Shown in pieces: positions 37,001 to 49,470 of a stretch of DNA of 64,000 nucleotides (position 1 is the stretch's first letter; each line of letters starts with the position of its first letter). Where the stretch lies: contig OU015524.1 in the NCBI GenBank assembly GCA_907165065.1, positions 26,520,295 through 26,584,294 of the forward strand, given 5' to 3'. Both the position numbers and the translations under genes were made by a program. The notes under the pieces were generated by a model. The model worked only from the letters and a program-made list of their open reading frames with translations, was not told where the DNA came from and did no database searches. This stretch comes from Caprimulgus europaeus. Taxonomy: Eukaryota > Chordata > Aves > Caprimulgiformes > Caprimulgidae.

Positions 37001-37500
37001 GCTCTGGCAAAGTGAACAATGGCTGATCAGAGTCATGTTCTTGCTGATAGTATGGCTGCTGCTGTTTTTTCCATATCAGTGTCAGAGAGGGAAACCAGCA
37101 GCTCCTATGCCAATGAGGGCACTATCTGTTATGAATGTCAGCACTTTGTAAACTACTTCACTATACTCCCTGTCTCTTCCTTTCACCTCTTAGCCTCCCC
37201 TTTAATAAATAGTTTAGATGGAGAGATATTCTCTGCAAGACCTAAATGTGCTGTGTAGATGTACTGTAAATGTGTAGAACAGAGCCTCCTTTTACCACCT
37301 GCTCTGGATTCCACTTGCAAAAATCTGATGGTAAAAAGGAGTAGTATAGACTGAGAAGTCAGGTGAAAAAGTAAATATGCTTTGATTCAGTCATAAAAGC
37401 TGATATTTTAAAAATGTTCACCAAAACACCTGATAAGAAATCCATGCGAGTAGACTCTGAATTTTAGAGTGTAACTTGAACTACAATATTTAATTCATGT
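34061..37500. other. Unassigned non-coding stretch
   Basis: A short AAAAC repeat lies at 35334-35348. The open frames at 34649-34888, 35078-35474 and 36606-37258 overlap one another on both strands and have no domain or splice context. No gene is recognised. Confidence 0.65.
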
Positions 37501-37510
37501 TGTGTTGGGG

Positions 37511-37538
37511 TTTTTTTGTTTTGTTTTGTTTTTTTTTC
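37511..37538. repeat. TTTTG-rich simple repeat
   Basis: A T-rich tract with TTTTG units and a long T run. No retroposon body was recognised beside it. Confidence 0.9.
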
Positions 37539-37776
37539 TTCCCCACTTCTGATTTTTGTCCAAAAGTGGAAGTGCAGGAAATCTCTCAAGAAAGGCATTT
37601 CTGGAGATTTCCAGCTCATTTTGGGGCTCTAGAGATTCAGATAGTTTGGGTAAACCTGTGAACTTTTGGATGTTTATCTGAACTGAACCTGAACTCTAAA
37701 TCTTCTAGGGTTCACCCAGCTAAGTCAAAGGGAGGAAGGCCTATAATGATAATTTTAATGTTCTTTTCTCATTCAG

Positions 37777-37951
37777 CCATGGATGTGACCCTCCTCAGCC
37801 TCCTGAGAATTTCTGTGTGCTTTGTGAAACAAAGAAAAAGCTAAATAGTGTGTATCACATATGCACAATTAAACATTGTATGCACCATTACAGCTTCAGC
37901 TGCTGTACAACCCACTTGCTAGCTGCTGTCTTTGTAGGAGAATTTAGCTAG
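37777..37951 (+). other. Candidate terminal exon, Cys-rich frame (unverified)
   Basis: A T-rich acceptor (AATGTTCTTTTCTCATTCAG) ends at 37776. The frame starting at 37778 is open for 57 codons to TAG at 37949-37951 and encodes a cysteine- and histidine-rich peptide beginning HGCDPPQPPENFCVLCE. An overlapping frame has ATG in a strong Kozak setting (GCCATGG at 37776-37782), but it stops after 21 codons. No domain is recognised; the Cys spacing does not match a zinc-finger class that I can name. Confidence 0.18.
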
Positions 37952-40300
37952 AAAACAGATGACTGTTGCCGACCTGGTACTGCCTCTAATGAAGTCTTTC
38001 ATGACAGACGAAGATAACTTACAAAAACCCACTAGAAACAAAATTACTGAGCTATAGTATGCAAAGCAACAAAAAGAAAAGAAAGCTTATTAAATAAATA
38101 CATACATGAATATGTGGTGTTCATTCTGTCAAGTTTTTAGAAGTAAATATAGTAACTTTTTACTTGTCTGACCTTATAATCACAGCATCTGAGCTCTTGA
38201 TGTTTATCTACGGAGACCTCTGGGAAACAGGGGAGCAGTTTATAATCGCTATTGTATAGAAAATAATTTTTTATAGTACCAAAGCTAATATCATAGCTTT
38301 CCTGATGTCAAAGGCAAGGCACTAGCTGATTTTTCTTGCTACAAGATTTTACTACTAAAAGTTAATGTAAGAAATCCATAGCAGAGTGAGAAATGGAGAC
38401 AAGATTTGCATCTACTTTGTCAAACTATCCACACATACCCCATCATCCACCACAGTTATCACTGGCTCAAGAAGAAGCCATGATATGTTCCCTGAGAGTT
38501 CTCCAGCTTGAAAAGACCCCAAAGTGCTACCCTGGCCCAGCTCTCATATATTCTGTCCTTTTTAGACTGTATCAGGGATGACAGTGGTCTTACACTTATT
38601 AACAAATAGGTGTGATGAAAACATAAGACCTGTGTTCCAACATCCTTCCAGATGCAAGAAAATTAATTGTGACAAAAATGCAGGTGAACCTGCAGATTAG
38701 CAGTTTGTTAGCAAGTCTGAAGAGGCAGGGCACTTCATTGCTGAGGTTCGGAAACATTATGCCCTCTAATGCCTGTCACCTGCCTTTGAGCACCTAGGTG
38801 AGTACCACTGTTAGGAACCTTCAGTGCTTCCCCCAGTCCATGGAGTGCTAGTGAACATGCTGTAAGATCTGATTGATTTTCTGGTGGTGCCTGGAGCTAC
38901 AAGGGATAAATCTAAAGCTTGCTTCCCAAATGCCTTCCCAAGTTGTACTTCTAATGTTTATGAAATCACCATGACTGTGTTACCGCAGCAGTAATCATTT
39001 ATGCCTTTGGAGCTGCTACCACTGCAGGGGAAGTTCGGAAGAGCTCGTTTTATTTTCAAAGGAATTTGGAAACCATCAGCACTCAGTTTGAGCTCCTGGG
39101 TTTTCCGCAGAGCTCTCCCATGGAGAGAAGCTGATGAGAGCAGCTGCATGTTGAGACCTCTTCAGAACTTCAAGAACTGCCGTTAGTTCCTTCAGTCACA
39201 TGAAATGTCTGTTGCAAAGTTCAGACTGGACTCGTTCACAGATTTTTGACTCTCAAACAAATTGCAGTTAATTTATACTTTTGAACAGGAACTATGTGGG
39301 ATGCAGTAATTTTGTGGGATTTCCAGATTTTTTAAATTTGGCTAGCTCTCTGTTTTCTTCTGTGTGTGGATCCATGCAAGCCTGAAGTTCATAGGTATGA
39401 AGCTATGAAAGCTGTACCTTAAGGAATTATTTTAATCAGTCCCTGTGAATGGATACTTCCAGTCTGACAAACTTACATTACACATCTTAATTCACATTGC
39501 TCTCAGTCTTTCTAAAATACTGCCTCCTGAAGATTGTGCTGGAATAAAACCACTCTCCAAACTCATTCAGCTTCTAGGAACATCCTATTGGAAAAGTTGT
39601 GGGTTTGTTGTTTTGGTTTTTGTTTTTTTTTTTCTCCTAATGAAGCCAGTGCAATGGAGCACTGAGTGGGAGAAAGATATTAATAAACAAATTCTCTAGA
39701 GATAATGGCTTAGGAGAAATGATGGCAGCAGGATACAGGAATGCCTTCTAGATATACTTAACCTGGTATGTGCAACTGTGTTTACATAGCAAATCAAAGA
39801 AGATTAGCTTCTATACACAAGGTCCAAGGAGATCTGAACCAGAGGAGTTATACTTACTTGAAGGATAGAGCACAGTGAACTTCTGATCAAAGATTGCTTT
39901 AGGGCCTTTCCCATAGATCAAATTCTTGGCCTCAGCTTGAGATACAGGTATAAAATTGATTCAAACGTTCATTGTCTGGAACCTTTTTAGTTTATCTAAA
40001 TATGCATTGTTCCTCTGCTTTTGACCTAGTATTAATAATGTTTATTTTGCTATCCAAAGAATGGTTATGACTTTCTTTTGAAGCCAGAGTATTGGATACA
40101 AGCTTACAGAAATGAATACATGCAAGAACTACTTAGATCTGAGTCTTGCAATATCTTTTATTCTGAAAATGTTTTACAGAGAAGTCCCACAGAAAGCAGG
40201 TCACCATCAGCAGTAAGATTATAGTGCTGATGTGGCTTTATCTCAGAGAGAGAGAAAAGCCAGGCAATAAAGTGGGATTATCAGTGGAAATGAAAACATT
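37952..40300. other. Unassigned non-coding stretch
   Basis: Unique sequence with a TTTTG/T-rich tract at about 39604-39633. No gene or repeat family is recognised. Confidence 0.65.
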
Positions 40301-43068
40301 CAAAGGAGTGAAGCATAAGAATAAACAGTCTCTCTCACACGCCCTCAAAAGAGAATCTTTCAACTGGGACTTCAGATAAGGAAACATTTCTACTAGAGGT
40401 GCAATTAGGAGAAATAATTGGGTCAGTTGAACTCTGGGTCAGTTGACCCTGGACCTCATTGTGGCTTAGGTCTGATTCTGCCCTGAGTGGGAGCAGACCA
40501 GGGAATGTGACTATACACAATCTTTGTGGGGCCCAGATTCATCCCTTTCTGAGTCCAAATGTCATAGGTTGAAGCACTGACAATATTGCCAAACAGTGGA
40601 GGAGCTAAGATCCAGATCTGGATGGGGATCTGTGCAGTGTGGTTTGGATCCCCTTTATCCCTAGGGTACTGTAGCATGCTATCACACTTTTGCTTTCCCT
40701 TGTTGCACTTACTTATTTGTGAGTCATGCAATTCTGTCAGCTCATAGCCTGGTTTCTTCTCCCTGATGAAGTCTGAGAGTAGTGATTAATGTCTTATGTT
40801 TTGTTGTGCCATGAGTTGCCATGGGAATGAGCTTGAGGTTGCAAATCTAACGAAGTATCCTATCTTGTGGAACAAAGAAGAGCAGGAAGTGGTGACACTG
40901 TGAGCAAGAAGCCTGATGTGAAAGTCTGTTGTCTGTTATAAGTTTAGGTCAACCTGGCTGTCCTAGTACTTCCTATCCTGTCTTTCAGCACATCTAGAAC
41001 TTGCTCTGATTAGGAATTATTTGTTATTTAAATATGGAGTTTAGAGCTTAATTTCCTATGTGCTGTTAAAAATAATGGCTGTGAGATTCTTGTTTACTGA
41101 CTGAAAGCTTTTTACTTGCAGAAAAAGGAAGAAAATACACCTAAAAGCAAAATTATATGGGGTAAAAATAAAGACCTGATGAGAAAAATATCAACACCCT
41201 CCTTTCTAGCCCAGGATGCAGATCTCTAGTACATGTACTGAGAGGAGTGTAAAACCAGAGGAATATTAGAGTGATGCTTTCATAGTTAAACTGTCGAAAC
41301 AGCTGGTGATCTGCAGTGTAGGGACTTCCTGGGGCAGGGGTTGTATTTTGACCTTCGTGTTTTATAGCCAGTGGTCCTCACTTCCTTCACTTCTAATATG
41401 CTTCAGAATTATACAGGATTTTGCAGACTGGAAGAAACATCTCACTCTGTACAAAGTTATTAGAAAGGGTGGTGCAATCACTGAACAGCTAGTATTATTG
41501 TTTCCTAGTCAGTGACAATGCCAAGTGTGTAGGAAGCTGAATTCTTCCTGTACAAGTATTTCCCATAATTTGTACCTTAATTTCCACTATGCTAAGTAGA
41601 ATAACTTCCTCTCCTGGGGTGGGCTTTGTTTTCTCTTTGGGCATGTGTAAAGGCTGGAGAACTGTATGGATAATGCCATTGCTCAGTATTGTCCTTTTCC
41701 AAAACTCTGATCCCTGTGGCGTGCAGGATTGCGCTGGGAATTTCTCCCCTTGCATTTGAGCCCTGCCTGCGATTTATAGGAGGATGGAAGTCCTGACATT
41801 TGGAACACAGCAATGCCTATTGCTTATTTCCCAGTAGAACTTTTGACTTACAAGATTTAGATGCTTTTCTTTATTAAATAGAGTGAATGTTTCAGTGTTT
41901 TCAGCTGAAAGCCCATCAACATATCTCCATATTTTGTCAAGGGGCTCAGCTGCCAATTCTCAGTGGAAGTGCTGTTAACAGTGGTGGTAATCCAGCATGG
42001 TGGTCTAAGAAAAGGATAGGAGCCAGACATTTGTGTTCAGGCTCCAGTTTTCTCTCTTGTGTTTGGCTACAGTCACCAAAACCAAAGCTTTAAAAAAAGT
42101 CTCTGGTTTGTGATAAACAAGATGGTCACCCCAGAATCAGGACCTCATTGCTTTTGAAAATGCTGTCTCTTACCTTTCTGCCTTTGTTTGTTGATCAGTG
42201 TTGTTCTATTTCTTAAAGCAAACTCGACTGTTTGGTAAATGATTGCAATGCAATGGTTAAATCTAAGAAAGCAAATGTGCAGATGGTAGACTAGGTTGTT
42301 AACTTTGGTCTGTAATTGCAAACTGAGAATAGAGTAGGAAAAGTCATACAAAGCTGGATTATATATTTGAGGCTTTAATTTCTGCTGTTGAATCTCCATC
42401 TCTCTCTGCCTCTTTCTTTCCCTCTCTTATGTACACACGTCCCCAGGCCTCATACTCTCTGCTCTGGCTCCCAGCTCATCCCTACTGTCGCCACAGTGGC
42501 ATTTGGCAGTCCCTGAGGTGAGAGAGGGAGCGGAAAGTGTGCTGTATGGCATCCTGCAGCTCTGCCCCAATACAAAACACATTTCCTGCCTCCAGGATGC
42601 TTTTTCATATCTCCCCTTTGAGTGTTCCCTTTTCCCCTCCCCCTGCAGGACACCACTCCCTTTCCTTTAAGAAAAGTTTTATATTCAGATTACTAATTTT
42701 AACCTGATTATTGTTTGTGAAACCAATAATTGGAAGAAGTCAGTTATTGGTTAACAGATTTAGTGGTAAATCAGTTCCAGCAGCTTGCTGTGCTGCTGCT
42801 AGCATGAATCCACGTGCTTCTCAGCTAGACACTCTCCTCCCTCTCTCTCTCTGAGGTCCTTTGCTGGGTCCATATGGTGTTAGGGATGTAAGCACTTCAG
42901 AAGAGTGTTTCAATATACAGTTATGACTCTAATTTTTGGCGTCAGCTTTTTATTACAAATTGTTGCCTGGCTAGAGGCATGAGAGAGTGGGAGCAGGGAG
43001 GGTTCTCGACCATGTGTGGAGCAAGGAGGCGGCAGGCAGCAGTAGCAGAAATAATACAATAGGTTTTC
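40301..43068. other. Unassigned non-coding stretch
   Basis: A CT-rich, moderately GC-rich patch lies near 42400-42660 and a CTCTCTCTCTCT tract near 42838-42853. The overlapping open frames at 41495-41813 on the minus strand have no domain. No repeat family was recognised. Confidence 0.6.
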
Positions 43069-43118
43069 TCTGGAGCATGAAAATGGGGTCTGGAGCATGA
43101 AAATGGGGTCTGGAGCAA
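43069..43118 (+). repeat. 20-bp tandem duplication, 2.5 copies
   Basis: The unit TCTGGAGCATGAAAATGGGG occurs perfectly at 43069-43088 and 43089-43108, followed by a partial third copy (TCTGGAGCAA) at 43109-43118. The absence of mismatches points to a recent duplication. Because 20 is not a multiple of 3, three different minus-strand frames run through it. Confidence 0.97.
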
Positions 43119-45612
43119 TCCCCTTGGCCTGCTAATCCTGCTAATTGATATCTGTTGGTAGCTCTGAGGTTTATGACATGGACCATGACAGTTTTGTTGG
43201 GAGGAAAGAGTCAAGATTTCAACCACAATAAAAGTTGTGGCTTAAGTTAGTAGCATGTGAAGGGTTTTGGTCTGACATAGAAAAGGGTGCACAAAGTATG
43301 AAATCCAAAGCTCTGCTTTAAGACAAGACCTATTCTAGGTACTGGTGCTAATTTTCTATATTGTCTTGACTTTTATTTTCATGTAGGTCAAAATGTAATG
43401 AAAATGTAAGTAGACGTATTTCTATGATGATAGAGAATAAGCTCCTGATATGTACCAATTTGATTTGTTTTTTATATTAGGCAGAAGTTGATACTTATAA
43501 ATAAGTTGAGTAAATATTTCCAAACAAAACTAGTAATAATTTTAAGAGATTGTGCAAAATTATTAGTAAATGACAAAGATACAGAGTAATATCCTCTGAT
43601 TAGCAATTACAAAACTAGGAGATGCAAAGTTAAAACTACACTCAGAAAGGAATTAAAATATGTCAGGGATGGATATGCTCAGGTTTAGGATCTGTCCTGA
43701 AGTGATCTTCTTGTAATAGCCTTATAATATCAGACATTATTACTGTACACACAGCACCACACACAGCTCTCCCTAACAAAGTGCTGGTGTACAATGGTTG
43801 ATGGGAAAACCAGAATAACAGAGACTCCTAGATCACAATGGGAGCAAAAGCATCAGACTGACTTAGCATGGAGTCAGGTTTGATCCAGCTGAAATTACTA
43901 ATTCTAGTCCAACACCAGCCCTGCTAAGCGTGACCTGATCAATTTGTGATTATGTGGGTCCCTGTGTACCATGTTCCCCTGTGCTCTGGGTCCTGCTGGG
44001 CTTATAAAATAAGAACCAGAGCAGCCCTATTAGCAGGCTGAAGGAAAGAGCACAGGTATGTCCTGAGGAGGTGGCTGAGGGCTGGATTTTCTAGGCTGTA
44101 GCATGCTGAAGCAGATGGATGGAGGGTCCTGGAGGGCAATACTGGAGATCAGAGGTTCCCAACACTGTGCACGTGCTGGGTCCGTGTGGGTTTTGTGTTT
44201 TATTGTCAGGAGCTTGTACCTCCTCACAAACTACACAGGGAACCAAGGTACCTTAATGAGGGTTAGAGATCCCACTTAGGAGTCAGGAGTGAGGTGGACT
44301 GTGTGATCTCATGTATTGCGCTTGCCCATAAGAGAAAGCTTCGTGGTCTGTTAGATTTTGGATAAATTTTGGGCCTTTCTGAAAGTAGTTAAGGAACAAA
44401 TGAGTGTAGAGAGTTCTTCTGAAGGAGAAAAGGATGAGAGTATTCCATGGAGATGCATTAAAGTCAATCTGAACTGATGACTTCACAAGCAAAGTACTGT
44501 GGATCATTTGTTTTGTGCCACAGGATTGTGTATGAAATATGAAAATGTGTACATGACCTTCTTTTAAAATGCTATGATTTATTGCTGCCAGAACCATGAG
44601 GGAATCAAGATGAGAATATGAAGAAATCAGTGTTATGTGGGGTTGCAAAATCGTGCTAGGTCTGATGAATCCTTTCTGAAACCCTTTAACCACAAGAAAT
44701 CTGCTGCTTTACCCAGATGTTGTGGAGTGGATATCTCATCCACTCTGATTCCAAAAAGCCCTGGCTCTCTAAGTAATTTTTAGGAAGGTGATGTTTGCCT
44801 TTTTTTATCATTAATGTTTCTGATCTGTGCAATCTTCTGCATGCACTTAGGTTTTGTTGTCATGATGTCTTTTAATTGCCGAGACACTTGAATGCTGCTG
44901 GGTTTATTTTCTTTGGCAGCATAAAACGGCCCATTTTACCTTTTTCAGATTATTCAGCAACCTTTATTTGCCTTGCTTTACTAAATATGCTTTAGTTTAA
45001 AAGCTACTATGTTCTTTCACATTTATAATTTAATGTGTGCTTCACCCATTTTCTCCAGCCTTTGTTCTGCAGCTGCTGTCTTCAGGTGATAATTTGGAAG
45101 CAGGCAGAGGAACAATGCAGAGAACCAAAAATTTTGATTTGTTTTCTTCGGAAGATACTCTTAATCTGCTGAAGCAAAAAAATTCTTTGAGCTGAAAAAT
45201 AGAAAAGCACAGCCTTCAAATCATAACACAATTACTTGGGTTCAGGAAGGAACCTCTGATTTTTGTTGCCTGTCTGTGTTTCCTACAGTATAGGAGTAAA
45301 TCTATCTGATATTAACAACTAGGTTTTTTTCCTCCTTTTCTCTGTGTGCTTTTGTGAACAACTAGTGCATCAAGTAGCATGCATGAAACCTTCAGATACC
45401 TCAAGCAGACTTTGTTTTCTAAAAATACTGAGCTCTCGATCTCAGGCCTGCTTGGTGATTCAAGGCAGGGGCCCAAAGTTGCAGATTATTTTTGAAAATC
45501 TTTAGTGGATTTTGATTTAAATGGAGTTTTGACCTATCCAAGAATTAGCTTATAGAGGTATTGTGGTACAGAAGCTATCAAATGTCTCGGACTTCTTGGT
45601 AAAACAATAAAG
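43119..45612. other. Unassigned non-coding stretch
   Basis: AT-leaning unique sequence. The 136-codon reverse frame at 44283-44693 has no recognisable domain or splice context. A moderately GC-rich patch lies near 44030-44230. Confidence 0.6.
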
Positions 45613-46182
45613 TTGTTGTCTTTGTGCTGTGCAGAGCTAAACTTTGTTGATGTTAGCTGTACAACAGCTTTGGGAACACTTGCAGGTAGTCTGTCCTCAT
45701 TAGACAGGTGTGATGGAAAGTCCCCATCAGACAGCTGTAACGTGCATAGTGGGTGTCTCGCAGAGCACAGCGACATGGCACGTATGCAACCAGGGGAATA
45801 TGCTGCAGTAAGGCTGCCTGGGGTCAGGCCTCTTTCCCACTTGTTGAGCCACAGTCATGCTACACTGCCTACCTCACCCATCCTCAAAACCTGCTGGCAT
45901 TTGGGGTCAGATGGTGACAGTAATCTACATGACCCTATGCCAAACTACACTCTTGCTTTCTCCTTGCTGAAGCCGTCAAAACATGAGGCTTTATTAGACT
46001 TGACTTGGGAGTTTTGGTGGCTTCTTCTCAGCTCTCCTGCATCTCTCATGGCAAACTTCTCTGTTGCTACAGAATCCTCCGCTACAGGGCTGTGGGAGCA
46101 CTCTCCTGCCCTCACAGCACAAATGATGTCTGCTTACAATAATGTTCCTACAGAGATACTGGCTGAAAGCCTTTGCCAATGA
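45613..46182 (+). other. Long open frame, 189 codons (unproven)
   Basis: This is the longest stop-free forward frame in the window. It is open from at least 45613, with the first in-frame ATG at 45775, leaving 135 codons to the stop ending at 46182. The ATG context is ordinary. The peptide is rich in Ser, Leu and His, with no domain, signal peptide or repeat that I can name. The block is somewhat GC-richer than its surroundings, which lowers stop frequency. One frame of this length is about what chance allows in 64 kb. It is listed so that it can be checked. Confidence 0.15.
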
Positions 46183-46379
46183 AACTGTCTTCGGTAGCAT
46201 GTTTCCCTTCTTACCAGAAAGGGAGGAGGGTGACATTTCTTTCCCTGAAGCTTCTGGGCATAGTCAAGATTATGTATGACAGGGCTGTGTCCTGTATGGA
46301 TCATGTGAATTGTATATGCATCTCAGCTTGAGGAAGTCTAGCTTGACTCACCATTACTTTGTGGTTGTGTATGACAGGG

Positions 46380-46402
46380 ATTTCTTTTTTATAAAAAGAA
46401 AT
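46380..46402. other. Perfect 10-bp hairpin
   Basis: Left arm ATTTCTTTTT at 46380-46389 pairs exactly with AAAAAGAAAT at 46393-46402 over a TAT loop. It is AT-rich, so weak as an RNA fold, and is probably incidental. Confidence 0.8.
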
Positions 46403-48297
46403 TTTGTTTTTAATTAGAAGAACTTTGTATTCAGACAAGATTAATCATTTTAGTCAAAGTTTCCAACATTCTGATGAAAAAACAGATCCTGTAATATTAT
46501 TGCCATATGTTATTATTATTGCCATTGTTTTCAGTCAAACCTGTGAATTTGTTTCAGTTTTATTTTCAGATGAAAGTTTTTGCCTTGGGACCTTAATTTG
46601 AAAGTTATTTTTTTTTCCTTGGGTCTGGTTTGGCAACATACTGTCCTTCAATAGGGATGAAATAATCTCAGGGGGTGCTTGGTTCAAGTGTCAGGATTTC
46701 GGGACTGGTCTTAGAGTAGAGGAGTTACTTGGCAGCTCACACTTTGTTTCCTCTCTCTCTGCTCCCACATCCTGCTAGTGTGAACAGAGCAACTGATGCT
46801 GAGGAGCTGATGTCTACATGAAGCACATTCCAGGTGCTCTGCCTTGAACTGTTTCTAATCTGGTCCTGTAGGATGCATACGTGTAACAGATTGGAGTACA
46901 GTAGGTGCGCTGCTGGAGCGGAACTTCCAATTTAGTTTCATAATGCAGTTTGTGAACCCTAAGGCTGTTTGAAGTGCAAACCAAAGCATGATAAGTGGGA
47001 TGATGAGGACATTTTCTTCAAAAGCTTGCTCCTGATTTGAAACAGAAAGCTAGTGTGGTCACACTTCCTTTATTTCTTTTGCTCAGTGATTCCTGACACA
47101 TTACTTTCTACATGAATATCCCTCACATGGTTAAATCTTCAGAAATGCAGCTGTGCTTTTATGCAAGTTTAAGCATTATGGGCCTTTACACAGTAAAAAA
47201 GAAAAAAAAATCTAGTATTGTATGAAGTCCTGTGCAAAAACTGTGTGAATGGTTGTCCTCCCTGTGCTTCAGATCGTTTATAAATCATCTGGAGCTAGTA
47301 TCTTTTGTGCAATTTTTATCAGTTCAAAATGTGGACTAATTTTCACATATTCAGTGGCCTTCAGCAGTAAGTTTTTCAAAGCCCTGCACTATCTATGGTG
47401 TCAGCTACATTTTTACCTGGCCTGGGTTCTGTTCCACTTATGTTACACCCTCACTTCTACATAAACTCTACTTCTGCTCTGTTTTGGCTTATCACCTGTA
47501 AAATAGTTGCCTACCTTCTGAGATAAAAGCACAGATGATAACAGTGTGAAGTGTCTATCCAGCCCAGACCAACTTAAATTAGGGAGTGAAGGGTGTCCTG
47601 TTAAATTCAGGATTATCTCCATCTGTCAGTCACCTGTGTAAGTAGAGCTACAAATCCAAAGAGTGTACTGCTATATTAGCCATATTTTTTCTACATCTGT
47701 ATGTATATAGGAAAACTATGGTCTAGCATGCTTGATATTTCTAATATGTTCAATATATACAACAAACAAGCATTAATGAGTTTTAAAACTGTGATGCTTA
47801 TTCAGTGCACTCAGTACTCTTGAATGTGAGCCAACATTAATTCAAGCCCAGTTGATCCTAATAAGTAACTAAGACCCCATTTCATAAACATGCAATTCTA
47901 GCTTGTTATTTCTGGCACTGCCATTAAGCAAAAGTCTCTACCCTCAGAACGACAGAATTAAGGGATTAGGGATAAACTGAAAATCGTGAATAAATCACAG
48001 TTTCTTCCCTTCTCTTCTCCCCACCAAAGACAACTGTAGAGGAGGTCAGTAACTGCTCTCGGTCATACACCCTTTCTTCCGTGAGTTATGCACAGGAGTG
48101 TGACCTACCAAGGCAAAGGAGTTTGCTCATATGAGTAGAGTCTGTAGGATCGAATGTAGTATCCAATAGCTTCTATTATTATCATAGTGTCACTAGGACA
48201 AAGCACTAATGCCTGCACTGAAAGCTACTACTTACCCTTAGCCATCCTGAACAGGGGTCTTTAGTGCCTCTCTAATGTCTGTTGTCCCAATACATAT
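46403..48297. other. Unassigned non-coding stretch
   Basis: AT-leaning unique sequence with an A-rich tract near 47195-47209. No gene or repeat family is recognised. Confidence 0.65.
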
Positions 48298-48333
48298 TTC
48301 TTTTGAAAAGAAACCTATGACATTTCAAAAGAA
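48298..48333. other. 11-bp inverted repeat
   Basis: TTCTTTTGAAA at 48298-48308 is exactly inverted at 48323-48333 (TTTCAAAAGAA) with a 14-base spacer. The left arm also overlaps a near-palindrome of its own (TTCTTTTGAAAAGAA), so two alternative folds exist. It lies about 110 bases before a candidate acceptor. Probably incidental. Confidence 0.8.
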
Positions 48334-48444
48334 TCTATTACATTCTTTACTAAGATGCAATCAGTGTCATTTCAGATAATCTGGAACATGTGTTATAGTT
48401 GTTCCTTAAATAGATTTTTCTTTTCTACTTCTCTAATTTTGCAG

Positions 48445-48727
48445 AAAGATATTGTATGAAGATCTTGTGGAAAAGGAGAAACTTTGCAGCAAATTGTCAG
48501 GAGATGCTTTTTATTACATAAGATCTAGTGATGTAGGATTAAAGCAACAAAGACTAAAAAACAATGTATTTCTCAATACAGACATTTCTTACTCAGCCTT
48601 TCTCTCTACTAAGCCACTGGATTTCTCATGCAGGTGTTGCAGTCTTAGAGCTGTAGAATACAGGTTTAGGACTATCCTTTTACATGACTGTACAGTCACT
48701 GGTTTCTTTGGCTTTCTGAGCTTCTAG
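48445..48727 (+). other. Candidate exon / open frame (unverified)
   Basis: A strong acceptor (TTTTCTACTTCTCTAATTTTGCAG) ends at 48444. The next segment stays open for more than 90 codons to TAG at 48725-48727. Its first part is coding-like (KILYEDLVEKEKLCSKLSGD). A possible internal donor, CAG|GTGTTG, would end the exon at 48633, giving 189 bases. No family is recognised. The later part becomes Phe/Ser-rich, typical of non-coding AT-rich DNA. Confidence 0.22.
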
Positions 48728-49470
48728 GCATTACGGTGATGTGGGGAAGAGCAAGAGGTAAGGATACACTTCTGTGGTGAGAATTGCTATAAGGTCTGTG
48801 TTGCTAACACACTCCTTTGCTTAAACTCTGAGCCTTCTTGCAAATGCTGCAGCATTCATGTAACGCTGCTGTACTGTGGTAGCATTGGGCTAAGATTAAA
48901 AAAAGAAGTCTAGTTAAATTAAAAATTGGGGTACTAGTGGTCTTATAGACTTGCTGTCATGTTTATTCAGTGTCAGTGAATGGCTATGCTGTTTGGCAGC
49001 ACTCATTAATTTTTCTCAAGTGGTTGATGATGTCGTTATTGTTCTGGGCTTTCTTTTTTCTTCATAAGCAATTGTTATTTTTATCGAAGCATGTGGGGAG
49101 AATGCTGTGCACACAGCTGTGTGAGGAACGAATTCAGAAAAAGCCAAGTCAGTTTGTGAGAGAAATCAGGTGTATTGCCATCAAGTTTTGGGTCAGTAGC
49201 AGGGCACCAAGTGGCTTAGCTTTCCTAAAAAAACAGAATAAGGCTTTTAATTTCTGAACAGAACAGGGGAATGTGTGCAACCCACAGAGACTGGAGTCTC
49301 TCCAGGCCTATCTAACATAATGAGAGAATTCTTTGTGAAATGCACAAAATCATGACATTCTAGTGGTGAGTGAAATATTTGAGTACTTTTTCCATAACCT
49401 AAAATAATTGGAATGTTCTTTTGCAATCCCATTCCCGGTGAGGACTAGGAATATGTAACCTCACCGTATA
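48728..49470. other. Unassigned non-coding stretch
   Basis: Unique sequence; a 95-codon forward frame (48970-49257) carries no domain. No repeat family is recognised. Confidence 0.65.

Noticed and set aside
46273..46379. 12-base direct repeat (TGTATGACAGGG) 95 bases apart
   Set aside because: It is too short, and no element lies between the copies that would make them target-site duplications.
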